DNA of 64,000 nt from Volvariella volvacea V23 (taxonomy: Eukaryota; Basidiomycota; Agaricomycetes; Agaricales; Pluteaceae), in NCBI GenBank assembly GCA_000349905.1, contig KB722740.1:1651309-1715308 (forward strand), in the 5' to 3' direction. Position 1 is the first letter of the stretch; each line of letters opens with the position of its first letter. Below are positions 34,394-46,756 of the stretch, piece after piece. Position numbers and translations under genes: made by a program. The notes below the pieces were generated by a model. The model was given only the letters and a program-made list of their open reading frames with translations, had not been told where the DNA came from and made no database searches.

Positions 34394-37264
34394 TCATCTC
34401 TCACTCAGCTTACTCCTCGCAGAGAAGAAGCTCGCGGTCCCATCGTCGTCATCGCTCTCGTCTACCCACTCTAGGTCTTCCTCCTTGCCACCCTTGCCAC
34501 TCCTTGTGCTCAACTGGCTCCGAACGACCCAGCTTCCGTAGACTCTCCTTCCGCCGGGCCCGATCGAGCTATTGATACTCCTCCCGCTTACACTTCCCTC
34601 TGTGCTCAGCCTGAAAGGCAGAGCATTGACGTTCATACTCCTGTTGCTTGATCGTTTACGCATGATGGCTTTTCGGTCTGGGTTACGCGCCGGACGCGGG
34701 GGAGGCGGGGAAAGAGAGGCTGGAGAGGTGGGTGAGGAAGAGGATAGGGAAGGGCTGATAGGTGGTGGTATGAGAGCGCTTGGATTAGGTTTAGGTAATA
34801 ATCGAGATTGGGAGGGCTTAGTTGCTGTTGAGTTTGCTCCTGCTCCTGTGCTGCCTGCTCGTGGTGGAGATGGCGTTCGTGGTGCCAAAGGAGAAGATAC
34901 TTTCGGGGTAGCTGTACTTGGACCCGCCCCCGTGGTGGCGGTGGCGGTTGCACCTGTAGCCGCACTCGTGGCTATAACCGTAGCCGATAAAATTGACTTT
35001 TCTGCCTGCTGCTTCGGAGGTGGAGGTGGCGCTGTTCGAGAAGTCGTTACGCCATTCCATTGACTAGATTTTGAAAGTGGTGGCGTACGCGATGACGTTG
35101 CCGTTGATGTTGACGCTGCCGGGGAGGCATGTGTTGTTGCTTGATTGGAAACGTCGGGGTATTTGAATGAAGACGGTGGAGGATGTGAAGATGCGGATCC
35201 ACTTGATGAACGATGATGAGGTGTACTCTGCCGTGAATGTGAGGGTTGAGAACCCTGTCCTGATCCTTGGACAGATTGCGTAGACTTTGGAGGCGTTGTT
35301 TCTACGCCTTTCGCCGATTCTGGTTTGGTTGATTGTATAGGAAGAGGAGACGCTGTATTCGTTCTAGTGTTGGCTGGTGCAACGATCTTCTGACTCGATC
35401 CACTGCCTACTTTCAGTGCTTCTCCGGCTTTGTGTGCTTGCGCCCGTTCAGGTGATGGTGACGCGGTTCGACTCCCTGACGCGACTTGAGTCCCCTTAGG
35501 CTTAGGTGCATCCTTCTTCGTCTGCCCACTTTGACTCGCACCAACACCATTGACAGTCTTCATGTTGGGGCCATCTTCCACTCCAACAATTCCTCCACCT
35601 CCGCCACTGTTTCTCTTGGCCGCCTCTTCCTTGACGATCGCCAGCCTTTTGATGGCAGAGGCGCTCTTCCTCAACTGTATTCTCCTCTTCCTCGTTCTCA
35701 ATGTCCTCGCTCCACCATTAGCACCAGCCACACCATCTTCTTCGACTCCGGATTCATCCACATACTCCTCGTCGTTATCGTCTTCTTGTACCATCTCTTT
35801 CCCACCGCCTCCCTGTGTCCCCGCCCCTGCTCCTGCTCCAGTTCCAGCTGCCACTCCTCCACCCCCTGTTCCCACTCCTGCCTGATGCTTCTGATCCTTA
35901 CTCGCAACCGCGATCGACGCCGACCCGGAACCAGATGGCACAGAAGCGACCTGCCCACATCCCCCAGCCGCAAAGTGGGCCCTGAGCGCCTTCAAAGATC
36001 TGGACGACGGAACCTTCTTCCTCCTCATATACGATGATGTTCCCGATACATACGATCTCACAGATCCAGCGCGCACCGACCCCCCAGCACCACTACCGCC
36101 GCTACCAGCATATCCGCCATAAGCATAACCACCCAACCCACTGCTGCCGCCGCCGACGCTGGGGATGGTGAGGTGAGAGCTCTGCGTGGTCGAAAGACCA
36201 GCAGAGCTGCCGTTGAACCCCGAGTGGGGTGGGTACGAATCACTCGGACTCGACGAAAACTTGGACGAGGTGGATATGGCCGAGATAGGGGTGCTGACGG
36301 CAGCAGAAGATGGACGGGTTGATAAACCTGAAGTTGATGACGGCGGTGGCGGTGGAACTAGCGCAGGCGTGGCTCGCAATGAATGATGCCTTTTCTGTCC
36401 TTGTTGCTGTTGAGGCGAGGAGATGACCGGAGCCTTCTTCTTGGGTTGGGTCTGGCTGCGCTGGAGGAATCTTGTTATCGCATTTGGTTGGGATTGGGAC
36501 TTGGGCTTTGTGTCTTGTCCCGGTGCGGGTGCGGGTGCGGGGACGGGTATTGATTTGGGCGGGGATACGGACACGGACCCGGGCTTTTCGGGCGGTGTGG
36601 GTAACTTGGTGTTAATCGGTGGGATGGCTACGGCTTGTCGTCCTCCTGCCGGAACTACGCCACCAACGCCTACTCCTCCTGCTCCTGCTCCTATCGCTCC
36701 TCGGAGATTCAAGCCCTTTGCCCCAATTGCTATTGATGTCGTTACTGGCGGTGATGGTGATGCGGGTGATTGTGCAGGCACGGGCTGGGATCCCTTGAGG
36801 TGCGGGTGGTCCACCATGACATATGATATTCTTTGTTCTCCCTCACACTCTGACGTGGGCGGTGTGGAATGTTCAACAGTGACAGACGAAGATCCCGCAC
36901 TTATGCACGACGACAAGGATGTATCTGTCGTGGAGCCCGAGGCATTTTTGGTGTGACTCGATGAAGAGTTGGAGGAGGCTGGGGCGGCTGCAGCATTATG
37001 ACGCAACTTGTTCCCTGCATTCTTAATTATAGGAGCATTACTGGGATTTTCGGAATCAGCGGTATTGGATGGTTGAGCGGCACGAGTGTCGTAATACTTG
37101 GTATATCCCCCAGTAGAAACAGGTGGAAAGGGTGTGGCGTACCCGCTATTCCTATGTAGTGAGGGGGGCTGCGTCTGTTGCCCGGGAACTATCTCTGCTG
37201 TATCTGGGCTCTGCTTCTGCTTCGAACGAAAACGTTGGCGAACCCGAACGAGTGCCTTGAACAT
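34394..37264 (-). CDS. Low-complexity Ser/Pro/Gly-rich protein, 956 residues, unknown function
   Basis: A single uninterrupted frame from an ATG at 37264, unusual here because nearly all neighbours have introns. The N-terminus is basic (MFKALVRVRQRFRSKQKQ). Long tracts of Ser, Pro, Gly, Ala and Thr follow, including PAPAPAPGQD and AGTGAGAGAGTQGGGG. One short charged helix occurs (RTLRTRKRRIQLRKSASAIK, then RLAIVKEEAAKR). The last ~70 residues are more ordered in composition: GGRRVYGSWVVRSQLSTRSG, EEDLEWVDESDDDDG, FFSARSKLSER. These ends may be the conserved parts. No catalytic domain or TM is seen. It is probably an intrinsically disordered regulatory or scaffold protein. The frame is believed because of its length and ATG. 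Confidence 0.66.
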   Translation of the reverse strand: MFKALVRVRQRFRSKQKQSPDTAEIVPGQQTQPPSLHRNSGYATPFPPVSTGGYTKYYDTRAAQPSNTADSENPSNAPIIKNAGNKLRHNAAAAPASSNSSSSHTKNASGSTTDTSLSSCISAGSSSVTVEHSTPPTSECEGEQRISYVMVDHPHLKGSQPVPAQSPASPSPPVTTSIAIGAKGLNLRGAIGAGAGGVGVGGVVPAGGRQAVAIPPINTKLPTPPEKPGSVSVSPPKSIPVPAPAPAPGQDTKPKSQSQPNAITRFLQRSQTQPKKKAPVISSPQQQQGQKRHHSLRATPALVPPPPPSSTSGLSTRPSSAAVSTPISAISTSSKFSSSPSDSYPPHSGFNGSSAGLSTTQSSHLTIPSVGGGSSGLGGYAYGGYAGSGGSGAGGSVRAGSVRSYVSGTSSYMRRKKVPSSRSLKALRAHFAAGGCGQVASVPSGSGSASIAVASKDQKHQAGVGTGGGGVAAGTGAGAGAGTQGGGGKEMVQEDDNDEEYVDESGVEEDGVAGANGGARTLRTRKRRIQLRKSASAIKRLAIVKEEAAKRNSGGGGGIVGVEDGPNMKTVNGVGASQSGQTKKDAPKPKGTQVASGSRTASPSPERAQAHKAGEALKVGSGSSQKIVAPANTRTNTASPLPIQSTKPESAKGVETTPPKSTQSVQGSGQGSQPSHSRQSTPHHRSSSGSASSHPPPSSFKYPDVSNQATTHASPAASTSTATSSRTPPLSKSSQWNGVTTSRTAPPPPPKQQAEKSILSATVIATSAATGATATATTGAGPSTATPKVSSPLAPRTPSPPRAGSTGAGANSTATKPSQSRLLPKPNPSALIPPPISPSLSSSSPTSPASLSPPPPRPARNPDRKAIMRKRSSNRSMNVNALPFRLSTEGSVSGRSINSSIGPGGRRVYGSWVVRSQLSTRSGKGGKEEDLEWVDESDDDDGTASFFSARSKLSER

Positions 37265-40244
37265 GATTTGGGGAAATCAAGATACGAGATTGGGGTGATT
37301 GAGACGCAGGGACTGTCGAGATGTGATAATTAGAGGATATGATGAGCGAAATGGGAATCTTGGAAACGGAACGCTAAGGGGGCGCCAGAAAGACCAGCAG
37401 CGGCGATAAGTGAGTGGTGAAGAGGAAGAAAGGTCCTGGGATGGATTTGGGGCGATGGATATAAATGATGCGAGAGAAAGGAGAAGCGGAAAGCGAGATG
37501 ACAGGCGGAGTCAATAGAATCAATGTCTTGCAGCTGATTGACCAATAGCACCGCTCGCTCGCACTGCCCCGCTTAATGAGCGTTAATAATAATATGAACG
37601 TGGCGATGTCGTGAGTAGAAAGGAGGATCGGCGTGAAGGGACTGTACAGCCTGGAGTACAGGAAGGGGTCCAGAGTTGAGTAAATACACACAACGGCAAA
37701 AAATTAGGGGCCTCGACGAACTTTTGGCGTAGGGGTGTGATAACAATGCCAGAGATAGACGTTCGTTCAGGGCAGATACGTGGAAGATACGTGGAAGCCC
37801 AGCCAGATTTTGCCAAGGGTTGGTCGAGTAGCAGGGTTGGTATCGAAGGACGTTACTTGATGAGATGCGACTAAAAGCAGGCGACGGCGAGAATGATGGT
37901 TGGAGTCGAGGTGAAAGAGTGCTCCGGAAATAAAATGGGAGTGGGATGTGGTGGGGGCTCAAAATAAGTTGCAGAACAAAACCTTATGGCAACTCCGAAG
38001 ATTAGGCTCGCAAGCGTGATGAATGCTGGGGTCAACTGACTTAATTGACTCTGATCGATCCTTTAACAGCTGTGCGTCCCACTTCCTGCCTCCGTTGGAC
38101 CACAAATCGATCGTAAAGATGAGCGTCTGGGTGAGCTCTTGTGGCCTCCGCAGATGACAGGTTTGTCCAGAGATTCGGCGGGGTTAATGCGTGACCTGTA
38201 TGAATGTGCTGACACGAGTTTGGATAGCTAGGCAGTCTGGGTAGTAATCGGTCGAGATGGCGACGTGTTCGCAGTGGTGGAAGAGGGGCGGAGTGTGGAA
38301 GAAGAGAGACCGAGGAAGGGCGAAAAAGTGGTGAATTGTGTTCAACCCGGGTTATTGAATGGAGAGGGCGTTGACGAAATTGGCGATGGCCGATGACCTA
38401 ATACTTATCGGGTAGTGAGTAAAGAGGCGCTCAGGCTGGGACTGAGGATGAGAGGTGGACGCATATCAACCTGTGACGAGCGACCATGCGGTGCCGAGTG
38501 TTGGACACGCTGTCTGACATGCACAATGGACTTAACGCGAGCTCCATTCGATTTTTGTTCTTTGATGCCCGCAACGCTGATCTGCGACCCCCATATCAGG
38601 TTCCATGGGCCGCTTGTGGACGAGCGAGGCGGCCAAACCGATGCAATACAATGCCAGGTGCAAGGGGCGAGTGAATAGAACGGTCGACCGTCCAGCACAA
38701 GCAGGCTCCACCGCAAGATTACGAATTTCAAATACCCGGCAATCACCCAAGATTGATTCATAAAAATGTGGGGTTCGTTGGCGCACACCACCAACTCCAA
38801 CCACCAGCCAGAGCAATTGTCATCCTTGACACACGTTTAGGCACGACCTCGCCGTTTTGCATTCTACGAACCACCCAGAGGCACGCATTGACCTCTGCTG
38901 GCTCGCAGATCTTTTGTTTCAAGGCAACAGCACCTCCTTGAGACGTAAGGTATTATGGAAGGACAGCCCGCAATTCGTCGTCATACCTTGAATTCGCCGT
39001 TTAGCTTCATGCCATCGGCCTGCGGCAGGGTGCTGCAACCCCGAAAAAATGATTGCCCCGGAGGAAAAAAAGCAGCAGGAGCGCCCTGATGATGCAACGT
39101 GCGGATGGAGGAATGATTAAAGACGTACGTCTTACTGCGCCAATTATCCATAATGACTCACTGACCTCTACGGTAGTTGGGCAAAGGGCGCCGACTGGGA
39201 TAGAGACGCGCGCCTATTGCGCATCACTTTCTGCTTCCTGCCATCATACTGCAGTGTCCTCGCAGGTCTATGATGAGAATCGTCATGCTGTATCATCATT
39301 TGCAACACCCTTCATCTTGCAGCTCGTCCTCCCGGCGTTTCTGTGCTCACACAAACACAGTCAGTCGCTGATTGTGAGACTGTCCCCGTTCAGGTGTTCC
39401 CAGCTCTTCTTCTTCCATAGCTGATCGAGTCAAATCGCGCAGACACCTCCCGCTGCCGGAGATGGGAATAGACGGAAATCACACTCCTCAGGCATCACTG
39501 ATTGCAGTGGATAAAGACGAGGGTCAATCACTCAATGCGAATGCAGCCACTGGTGCTGGAGAAGCATGTATCGTCGTAGAAAAAAGGCCCTTGGTGCACT
39601 ATTATCATTCCTGCGCAAAATCCCAAGCTTCTACCAAATTTCCGGGATCCGCTCTTGGGGCATGATGGAGTTTTTTATGGCACTGGTACGAACTTTGAAT
39701 CGCACAGTATTCCCTCAAGATGCGAGCCCTGCTATTCACATGAGGTGTTTCGTCGCATCCTGTGAGGCCAAGACCGATCGCTAGATGCACTCACGCCCCG
39801 GGGTTAACGTCTCTCATTGTTCCGCCGGGGTGTCGTAGGGTGGGACTCACGGTCAAGACCAATCATATCTAATCCATATATATTCATTTCAATTCGTAGG
39901 CTAATATGTACACGGGTGACAGCGCGAGGACGCTCGAATCGCAATAATATGTTGTCAATGAAAAAGACAAGATAAAAGACAATGTGAAAACAAGAAGGTG
40001 AATGGATGAATGGATACACTAAGTCGAAGGCGTAGCACTGGTGATAGTATACAGATCAGGTGGAAAATCAAGGCATATGCGCGTTGAGATGCCAATAATA
40101 ATTATAAGTGAGGATGAGATCAGGTCATGTTGCCGAGTCATGAGTCGTGGGATTCGTGTAGTGGTATGAGTGTCTAATCGAGTTGAGTACGCGTAAAACT
40201 CGCCGGAAGGGGGCAGACTTACCAAGGCATTAGTAGTGTATTCG
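37265..40244. other. Gene-poor stretch of 3 kb
   Basis: Only short open stretches on both strands, none with a family motif, a signal peptide or consistent splice sites. It includes the upstream region of the low-complexity gene and the 3' flank of the G-alpha gene. Nothing else could be supported. Confidence 0.45.
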
Positions 40245-42300
40245 TTAAATCAGTTGAGACGACGCTAGATTTTCCCGGAGAACGCCGTCCTTGACGGTGT
40301 CCAACGTCTTGGCTGTTGCTTTAGTGTCCTATCCATCACGGTTAGCAAGTAGGCGGCTCGAGAGTTGATGAATATATTACCGTAACAGTGGTGGGAAAGA
40401 TATAGGACATCTTGCGCCCAGATGGTGAATTTTCCTTCTGAACATCCCTGAACTTATCCCTAAAATCTGCATCACGACCAAGAAATCAGTAACCGGCCCC
40501 AAAAAGAAGTGAAACAGAGAACGTACATCTCACGACGGTAAGGATATCGTTAGAGCGCTTTCCGTAGCTAGGAAGATAATCCACGACTTTGATGCCTCGT
40601 TTCAATTTGCGTCGTAGGAGATCGCATTTGTTGAGGAAGAGGATGATGTTGGTTTTTGTGAGTAGTTTGGAGGCACAGATAGATCCCCAGAGGGCGATGG
40701 AATCCTCTAATCGGTTCACACGGGGGTCTTCTTCGAGGCGTTGGTCAAAGACTGATATTGGCGATACTGTAAAATCGTCAAGAGTTGTAATACTTACGAG
40801 CACTCGAACTCACCAAATATGATCACATTCACGCCCTCGAAGAACGGAAGCCATGCATGTCGCTAGAATACAGCTCAGAAAGCCATGATAAGGATTCGAA
40901 TGAGCACATACAGAAGTCCGACAACCACCAACATCATATATGCGCCACTCCCACTTCCCCTCCTGCGCCAACGGATTATCCCAAGGTCCATTGTCAAGGA
41001 TAAGCCTATGTTCCTGAATCCCTACAGTCCGCAAACGCGCGCGTACGATATCATCGTCAGTCACAACGTAATTCGGCGTCGCAATACGATCTAGGTCATT
41101 CAAGAAGCTACATTATATGCACGAAGGATGGGGGAGAAATGCACATGGTGGCCGAAGGTTAGGTGGGGAGGAGTATATGAGAAGGGGGATTGAAGAGCGA
41201 GGACTTACAATCCAGCAGAGTCGGGCAGTCGTAGTCTCCTCCTTCGCAGAGCCCACCGCACGGCTTTGTCTTCCCACAATGTTTTCATGTCCTCTCTGCA
41301 TCTTGAGAGCGCGACTGTTGCGGAATCCGGAGTTGACGTTGGACCTACCCCTCCCATTTGGTCCAGCACTTCTTGCCACGAACGAACGGCGAATTCATAT
41401 GCTGGAATACGGGCGGAGGCAGGATCAGTTGGCAAGTCGAACGGCGTGGCTCCCAAGTGTGGGGCAGGCCGGACGGGGTCACTTCCCGGCCCCAGACGTC
41501 GTTTCAACTCGGATTCGACGGCTTTGAGGGCAGAGAGTCGAATCATGAGTCGCTGATGAAAGTCGGTGAACTTTGGCTCTGGATCTTCGCCGTCGAGGGG
41601 TTCTGGCTCGGGCGAGCTCATCGGGCTTCGGTGGTCGTAATTGGGTGGACTGTGGGAAGACCCGTTTTCCTCCCAGTCGTGCTCGCTTTCGGGCGGGGAC
41701 TCGCCACGGATTTCGGCGTCGACGACGTTGAGGACGGTGATGATGGACCGGATGACGTTGAGCTGGATGACCGAGCGCCAGCAGTGGCGTTCCCTGTCCC
41801 ATTGGGTCCGCGCATATCGCATCCGGAAGTCTGAATTCCATGTTGAGGATTGAGATAGCGGGCGACACGTGGGCGCGATGACGCGGATGTGCCGGGTCGC
41901 GCAAGGGTCGGTTGTGTGGTTATAGGCCGGTGTGCAGTGGGGGAGGCATCGTCAGCGCATGGTCGGGCTGGCATGGACGTGGATCGCACTCACTCTTCAG
42001 CGTCGTCGACTTGCCTGTCGAGAAGGCGTCGTCCGTGAGGATGCTCAGCTCTTTTGGTGAATGAACAGACGCACCACTTTCAGATTGTCCCAGGAGCAGC
42101 AGCTTGATCACATATTTCTCCTTCCTGAGCGCGGCGCGGTCCTTTTTGATTTGCTCGTCGATTCTGTCACTCACGCTTTGCGCTTCCATCTCTCGTTGCA
42201 TCCTTGCTGCGGCCTGCGCAGGTGTCTCTCCCACAGGGGGCCGCATCTGCTCCTCGAACGGGTCGGGCTCCGAGTTGCCGCCAAAGTTGAAGAGTTGCAT
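40245..42300 (-). CDS. Divergent G-protein alpha subunit, catalytic Gln replaced by Cys
   Basis: The start is MQLFNFGGNSEPDPFEEQ at 42300; the N-terminal Gly for myristoylation is absent. An intron splits the P-loop, which reads LLLLGQSESG|KSTTLK. The helical domain begins FRMRYARTQWDRERHCWR and carries a ~130-residue insert rich in Pro, Ser and acidic residues (EHDWEENGSSHSPPNYD...). G2 is IVRARLRTVGI, so the catalytic Arg is kept. G3 reads DVGGCRTS where G-alpha proteins have DVGGQR. G4 is FLNKCDLL. G5 is TTVTDTKAT instead of TCATDT. The C-terminus is LDTVKDGVLRENLASSQLI, the receptor-coupling helix. At least eight exons; stop at 40245-40247. The Q-to-C change should slow or abolish intrinsic GTP hydrolysis (inference). 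The upstream receptor is unknown. Confidence 0.85.
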
Positions 42301-42980
42301 GGTTCGCAAAAACGATACGTCGCGTTGTTATGTGTTCAGGTCGTCACAGATCCGCACAAGAGTGAAGAAAAACGCAAGAGGGAGGGAGGCTAGATGGTGA
42401 AATGGGACAGAGGGAATATATATAACGGCAAGGGAGTCTCCACTTGTTTGGGTGGTGGAGATATTGCATTTATGATTTTCGTAAGCGTCCCTTTTCCATC
42501 CATGCCAGGAACTTCAACCCTCTTCCCGTCCTGGACGGATTCTAAGGAGATCGTGATGGGCCCCACGCTACAAGCATTGGCGCGTGGCTTCCGTATTCCA
42601 TCCGGGGTATACTCCCGGCTCCATGCCCACCTGAACCATCTTGACCGTCTTATTCACGCGACTCCGATTAGCTTACCGACTTTGCAGCTGATGGCAACCA
42701 TCTGCCATCTCCTAATCCTTGCATCTCAACACTACACAGGTAGGCTCACTACCGTTCTTGTACTGACATAAACCCCCTCTCCTTCGGCCGGGTTCTCAAC
42801 ATATGCCTACACACCATACCACCTATTGACCCTGGGTCGGTAATTTCCTCGTATTCTCCAGGGCTGATATCTCAACTTGTCACGCAATCTTTCCCTTGCC
42901 GTTCGCGTGGCTTCGAAGCATTCCATCCATTTCAGTTCCGCTGTATCAAAAGGGTAAGCATCAATCCCCGTACAAACAGG
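42301..42980. other. Upstream region of the G-alpha gene
   Basis: Divergent region between the G-alpha start and the possible Cys-rich gene. TATATATAAC lies near 42418-42426, 120 bp upstream of the G-alpha ATG. The open frame 42394-42771 on the plus strand has no support. Confidence 0.4.
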
Positions 42981-43573
42981 ATGTGCTCTATTTTCATATC
43001 CTTCATTTTCAGTTTGGTCACTGAGCCTATGCACAGTCAAGTGACCGTCTTTGCTTGGGGCTGTTCCCTGACCGTCGATGCAAGACCGAGGCTGAACCAC
43101 CAAAATAGGTGGTCGGCATTGAACCTTTACGAAATAGAGGCGCTACCTGTGTGTACAAAGAGAATCATCCACATGACGGCGTGGCTTGTTTCTCACTTCG
43201 CCATGTGTACAACTGTGCATCCTACCATGGGCCGGGTCTCGTGGCCTTCGTGAACTGTCCAAAGGAAATCAATGGGGTCGGAACCTGTACAGGATGTCGC
43301 GTGGATTTAGGTATGCTTCTCTCGTTGCGTCAATTGCCACCTGAAAGAGGTTTGACGGTGATGATAGGTCTAGCCAAACGTTCATTATTCGGCGTTCATA
43401 TTTTGGATATTGGAGCCGCGACTCACCACATCGTTGCACCCAATCATTCTGCCCTGGACTCCAGCCCAACATTGTTCAAATGCCTCCGTGCATCTTGGTG
43501 CTGCATCACAAGGCGGCCGCAACATGCAAAGACCGCTTGGGTTTCACCACCTCAATATCCGTTTGTGTGCTAG
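42981..43573 (+). CDS. Candidate small Cys-rich secreted protein
   Basis: A short first exon from ATG 42981 encodes a weakly hydrophobic leader (MCSIFISFIFSLVTEPMHSQ). A GTGACC...AATAG intron would join it at 43109 to a frame with six regularly spaced Cys: CVYKENHPHDGVAC, then NCASYHGPGLVAFVNCPKE, then TCTGCRVDLG. GTATGC just after this may end the exon near 43311; otherwise the frame runs on to 43573. The Cys pattern resembles fungal small secreted proteins. The leader is not a strong signal peptide and the gene may be partial or decayed. Confidence 0.35.
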
Positions 43574-46500
43574 CACACTGTCCAGCGTGGTCTATGCATA
43601 GACTCAACAGCGCCGCTCCCCGAGCGGTAAAGCTTAAGTTTGATTCCATATCCATCAATACCGACAACCACCGGTTTACAATCACAAGCTCATGAACAAT
43701 ACTCCTAATCGCCGTCGGTGGCACCACTCGTTCCTGCGTTCAGGTAAGGGAAAAAGCCTCCGCCAAACGTAAGAGCCCAAACTCACTCCGCTATCACACT
43801 TGAGGTGAAACCTTACGAAGGTGATTCGAGAAGAGAATTGGGGTAATTTCTCCCAACCCCTCAACGCCAAGCCAACGGACAAAGTTACGGCTTCGTGCCG
43901 TTTCGATGAGGTGGAACGACATTGAATTGGACAGGCGTTTTACGGGGTATGTGGTATACACGCGCACACTCCTCCCTTCGTCGGCTCGGCGCCCATCGAG
44001 TGAGTAAATATTTTGCCCCCTGCGAGCCTAATTGTGGCGTTGCTTAATCGTTTTTCGCAATTAGCCTCCAGTAGGTTGAACATTGATTGATTCGCTGTTC
44101 GACGACGACCGAGGGTGCCATCAACAAATATTACAAAGAAACAAAGCGCCAAGATACCGCATCACTGGAGTTCGTGCCGTGGCAGCCTCCTAAAGCCAGG
44201 GATGAGAGATAGAACCATCGATACCATGTCGAATCGGATGTGAACTTGAACCATCAAGGTGAGAACGTACAGCCTGTGCGACATCCTATGATTCGTGGTA
44301 ATTCCTCCACGGGTGAGTTTGCCGTGGGATCCTGAAACAAATGTCAATAACAGGAGGTTGCATATACTCATCCAGGCATATCGAACACGTGTCGAGAACC
44401 TGTGTTTCTTAACCTAACATTTCGCGGATATCGTGAACGTAAGTGATCGTTGGCGTTGGCATTCTATTTTTTTTCCCTCTTCGCGAACTTTCGTTTGGTA
44501 CGATCTGAACTTACTTTTCCCTGCCACCCAATCTAATGGGACGACTGGCAATGTCAACTCTTTCCTTTTCTATATAATATCCGTCTGTCACTTCATCCAC
44601 GGATTCTTTTGCACTAAAGGAGGCTTTACGACGACTTGGTGGTGATTTAGGAAACATCTCGTATCCCATCTTACACATTTTCCTCGGGGGAACAAAGCCT
44701 CCTTGATCCTACTTGGTACTGGGCACGGAGTCCGATATTTCCTTCCTTCGGCGGCAAGGTCGTATCACCCCGAAGTGAGGCGTGCAGTTTCTTCGGTCAT
44801 CACTTAGTTTCCTCTGTGGCACCCATCCCTTATTCGCAGCTAATCAGAAGAATTCGGTAGAACGGCTGGTGCACTCCTTGCGCCCCCTCGGCCTTTTCCT
44901 CTTCTAAGAGATTTTCAGCACCCAGGCGTATGGAGCGCAGTAGGCCAGATAACGGATTAAGGTCTTACCATTCGACTTAAAATTGCAGCGCCACCCATGA
45001 TCAACCAACTTGTGTTCTTTTTCCCAGATGGGGTATTGGCAAGTCGGGGTTGTCCCATCCACGAGGTCAATATCGGACATAGGAGCAGTCATACTCCCTT
45101 CCAAACCCATCGCGGGCATCTCATCGACCGTCGTTGTGTCCGATAATTCCTGGCCACTCTCTCGACCTCACCTCCAAGCCCACCACTCTTGGCGATCTTT
45201 ACGGTATGATGGCCGTGGCCAGAAAAGGCGCACACAAATATAACCTTCCTTCCTGGCTGCCTCCCACGCGACGATTGTGCCTGATGAAGGGATGCGTCCA
45301 CGGACAAAAATGAGCAAAATGTATGCATCTAAATGTAAACATCAAACCACGAGGCCGAAGATCGTCCACTCAGAGTGAAGCCGATATGATCCAGAGGTTG
45401 TCAATGTCAGTCACCAGAGTAACCGGGCCCTTCTCTGGCCTCTTTTTCTCCTAATTGGCTTAGGCGTCGTGAGAGGGTTTGGGTTTTTGAGGTGGGCTGG
45501 CGGTGGGGGCGGTGTTGATGACTGTGGAGAGGTGATTGGACGCTAGTTGAGGGTCAAGTGTGACTTTGGGGTTGCTAAGGGATGCCTGTCCCAATGACTG
45601 GGCTCGACTGAGTGGGAATGGGGGAATGGGTGATAGGCCGGACTGCGGCTGCATGTGGTGGTAATGTGACAGACAGGCATCTGCATCAGTCTATACGGAT
45701 CAGAGCACCCAAGTCGGCACAGTCTATGGGGCGGACGCAGACTGGTGGTTTATAGACACGCCGAGGATGCCTATGAAATCCTCGAGAAATTCCAGTCCTC
45801 GATGACGTACTCCCAAGATTGTGCTGCATATCCCACATTCCCGATTCGACACGAGTGAGAAGAACGTACTCGCCGTTGAGCCCCTCAGCCTCTCCATCAC
45901 CAATCAGTGTCGATATCTGATTGGAGACCAGGCACCTTCCCCAGAAAAGGTACGCACCCAGGGTGTCCCCTCGCTGTCAAAGACACGCAGAGTATGTACT
46001 AGCACCAGTCTATCCACCAATGACCATCAGAGACATTATGTCGTCCCTGTGTCCTCGAAATTACCGAAGAACAACCGACACACTCAAAATGCCTCAAACC
46101 TAACGACTTTAATTATGGACTTTAATTATGGTTTATGATAACTCTAGGATAGGGTTGGGCTTAATGAAATGATAGGGTTTGTTTTCGCTGTGCACGAGGT
46201 TGAAGATAGGTGATGCCATGGCCAGTGCTGTGTCAACGTTGTTTAACGGAGACTCGGTAGGTTGGATGAGGTTTCCGTATCTCATGCTACCCTTAATCCG
46301 ATGGCCATTAGTGTGGCTGTTCAAGCTTCAGATTAGTGCTCGCGTGTTTAGGGTTTTCGAACCACGTTGTACAAACAATCTAATCTGACAGGCCATTAGC
46401 TGATATCATTGGAGGATATCATTGGAGTTACCAGTGAACTGATATATCAATTTGATGATAGCTGTCACGGGACTATTGGTACTAAGGTATTTGTGGGGTA

Positions 46501-46756
46501 CTGTATATGCAAACGACAGGGATTTACTAACTAGGAACTTGAAGGGTATTTTTTGTCTACTGTAATTTACCTGATCAATTATTTGCACAGAAAGTGGAGT
46601 GGAAGTATTCCCGTGGCCAAGTCCAGAACAAATAAAGCGACCTTGACGAATAGTTAAATCATCAAGTCTGTGTAAGCTTGATATATACGCGGAATCGACC
46701 GTCGAAATACTTCCTGCGTACATGCGTGGAAGCATGCTTTGATGTACATGACTTTT
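43574..46756. other. Gene-poor stretch of 3.2 kb
   Basis: No supported gene. On the minus strand between about 45,460 and 46,100 several open stretches with coding-like composition lie in different frames (for example the 64-residue frame at 45460-45654). They may be remains of a decayed gene, but no family could be recognised. Confidence 0.4.

Noticed and set aside
34572..35063. Plus-strand open frames opposite the 956-residue gene (also 35486-36037 and 36423-36956)
   Set aside because: They are antisense to a long low-complexity coding region. Their length follows from the GC-rich codon pattern, and they lack motifs and splice logic.
39462..39784. Small plus-strand frames near 39.5 kb
   Set aside because: No signal peptide, no conserved motif and no clear splice partner.
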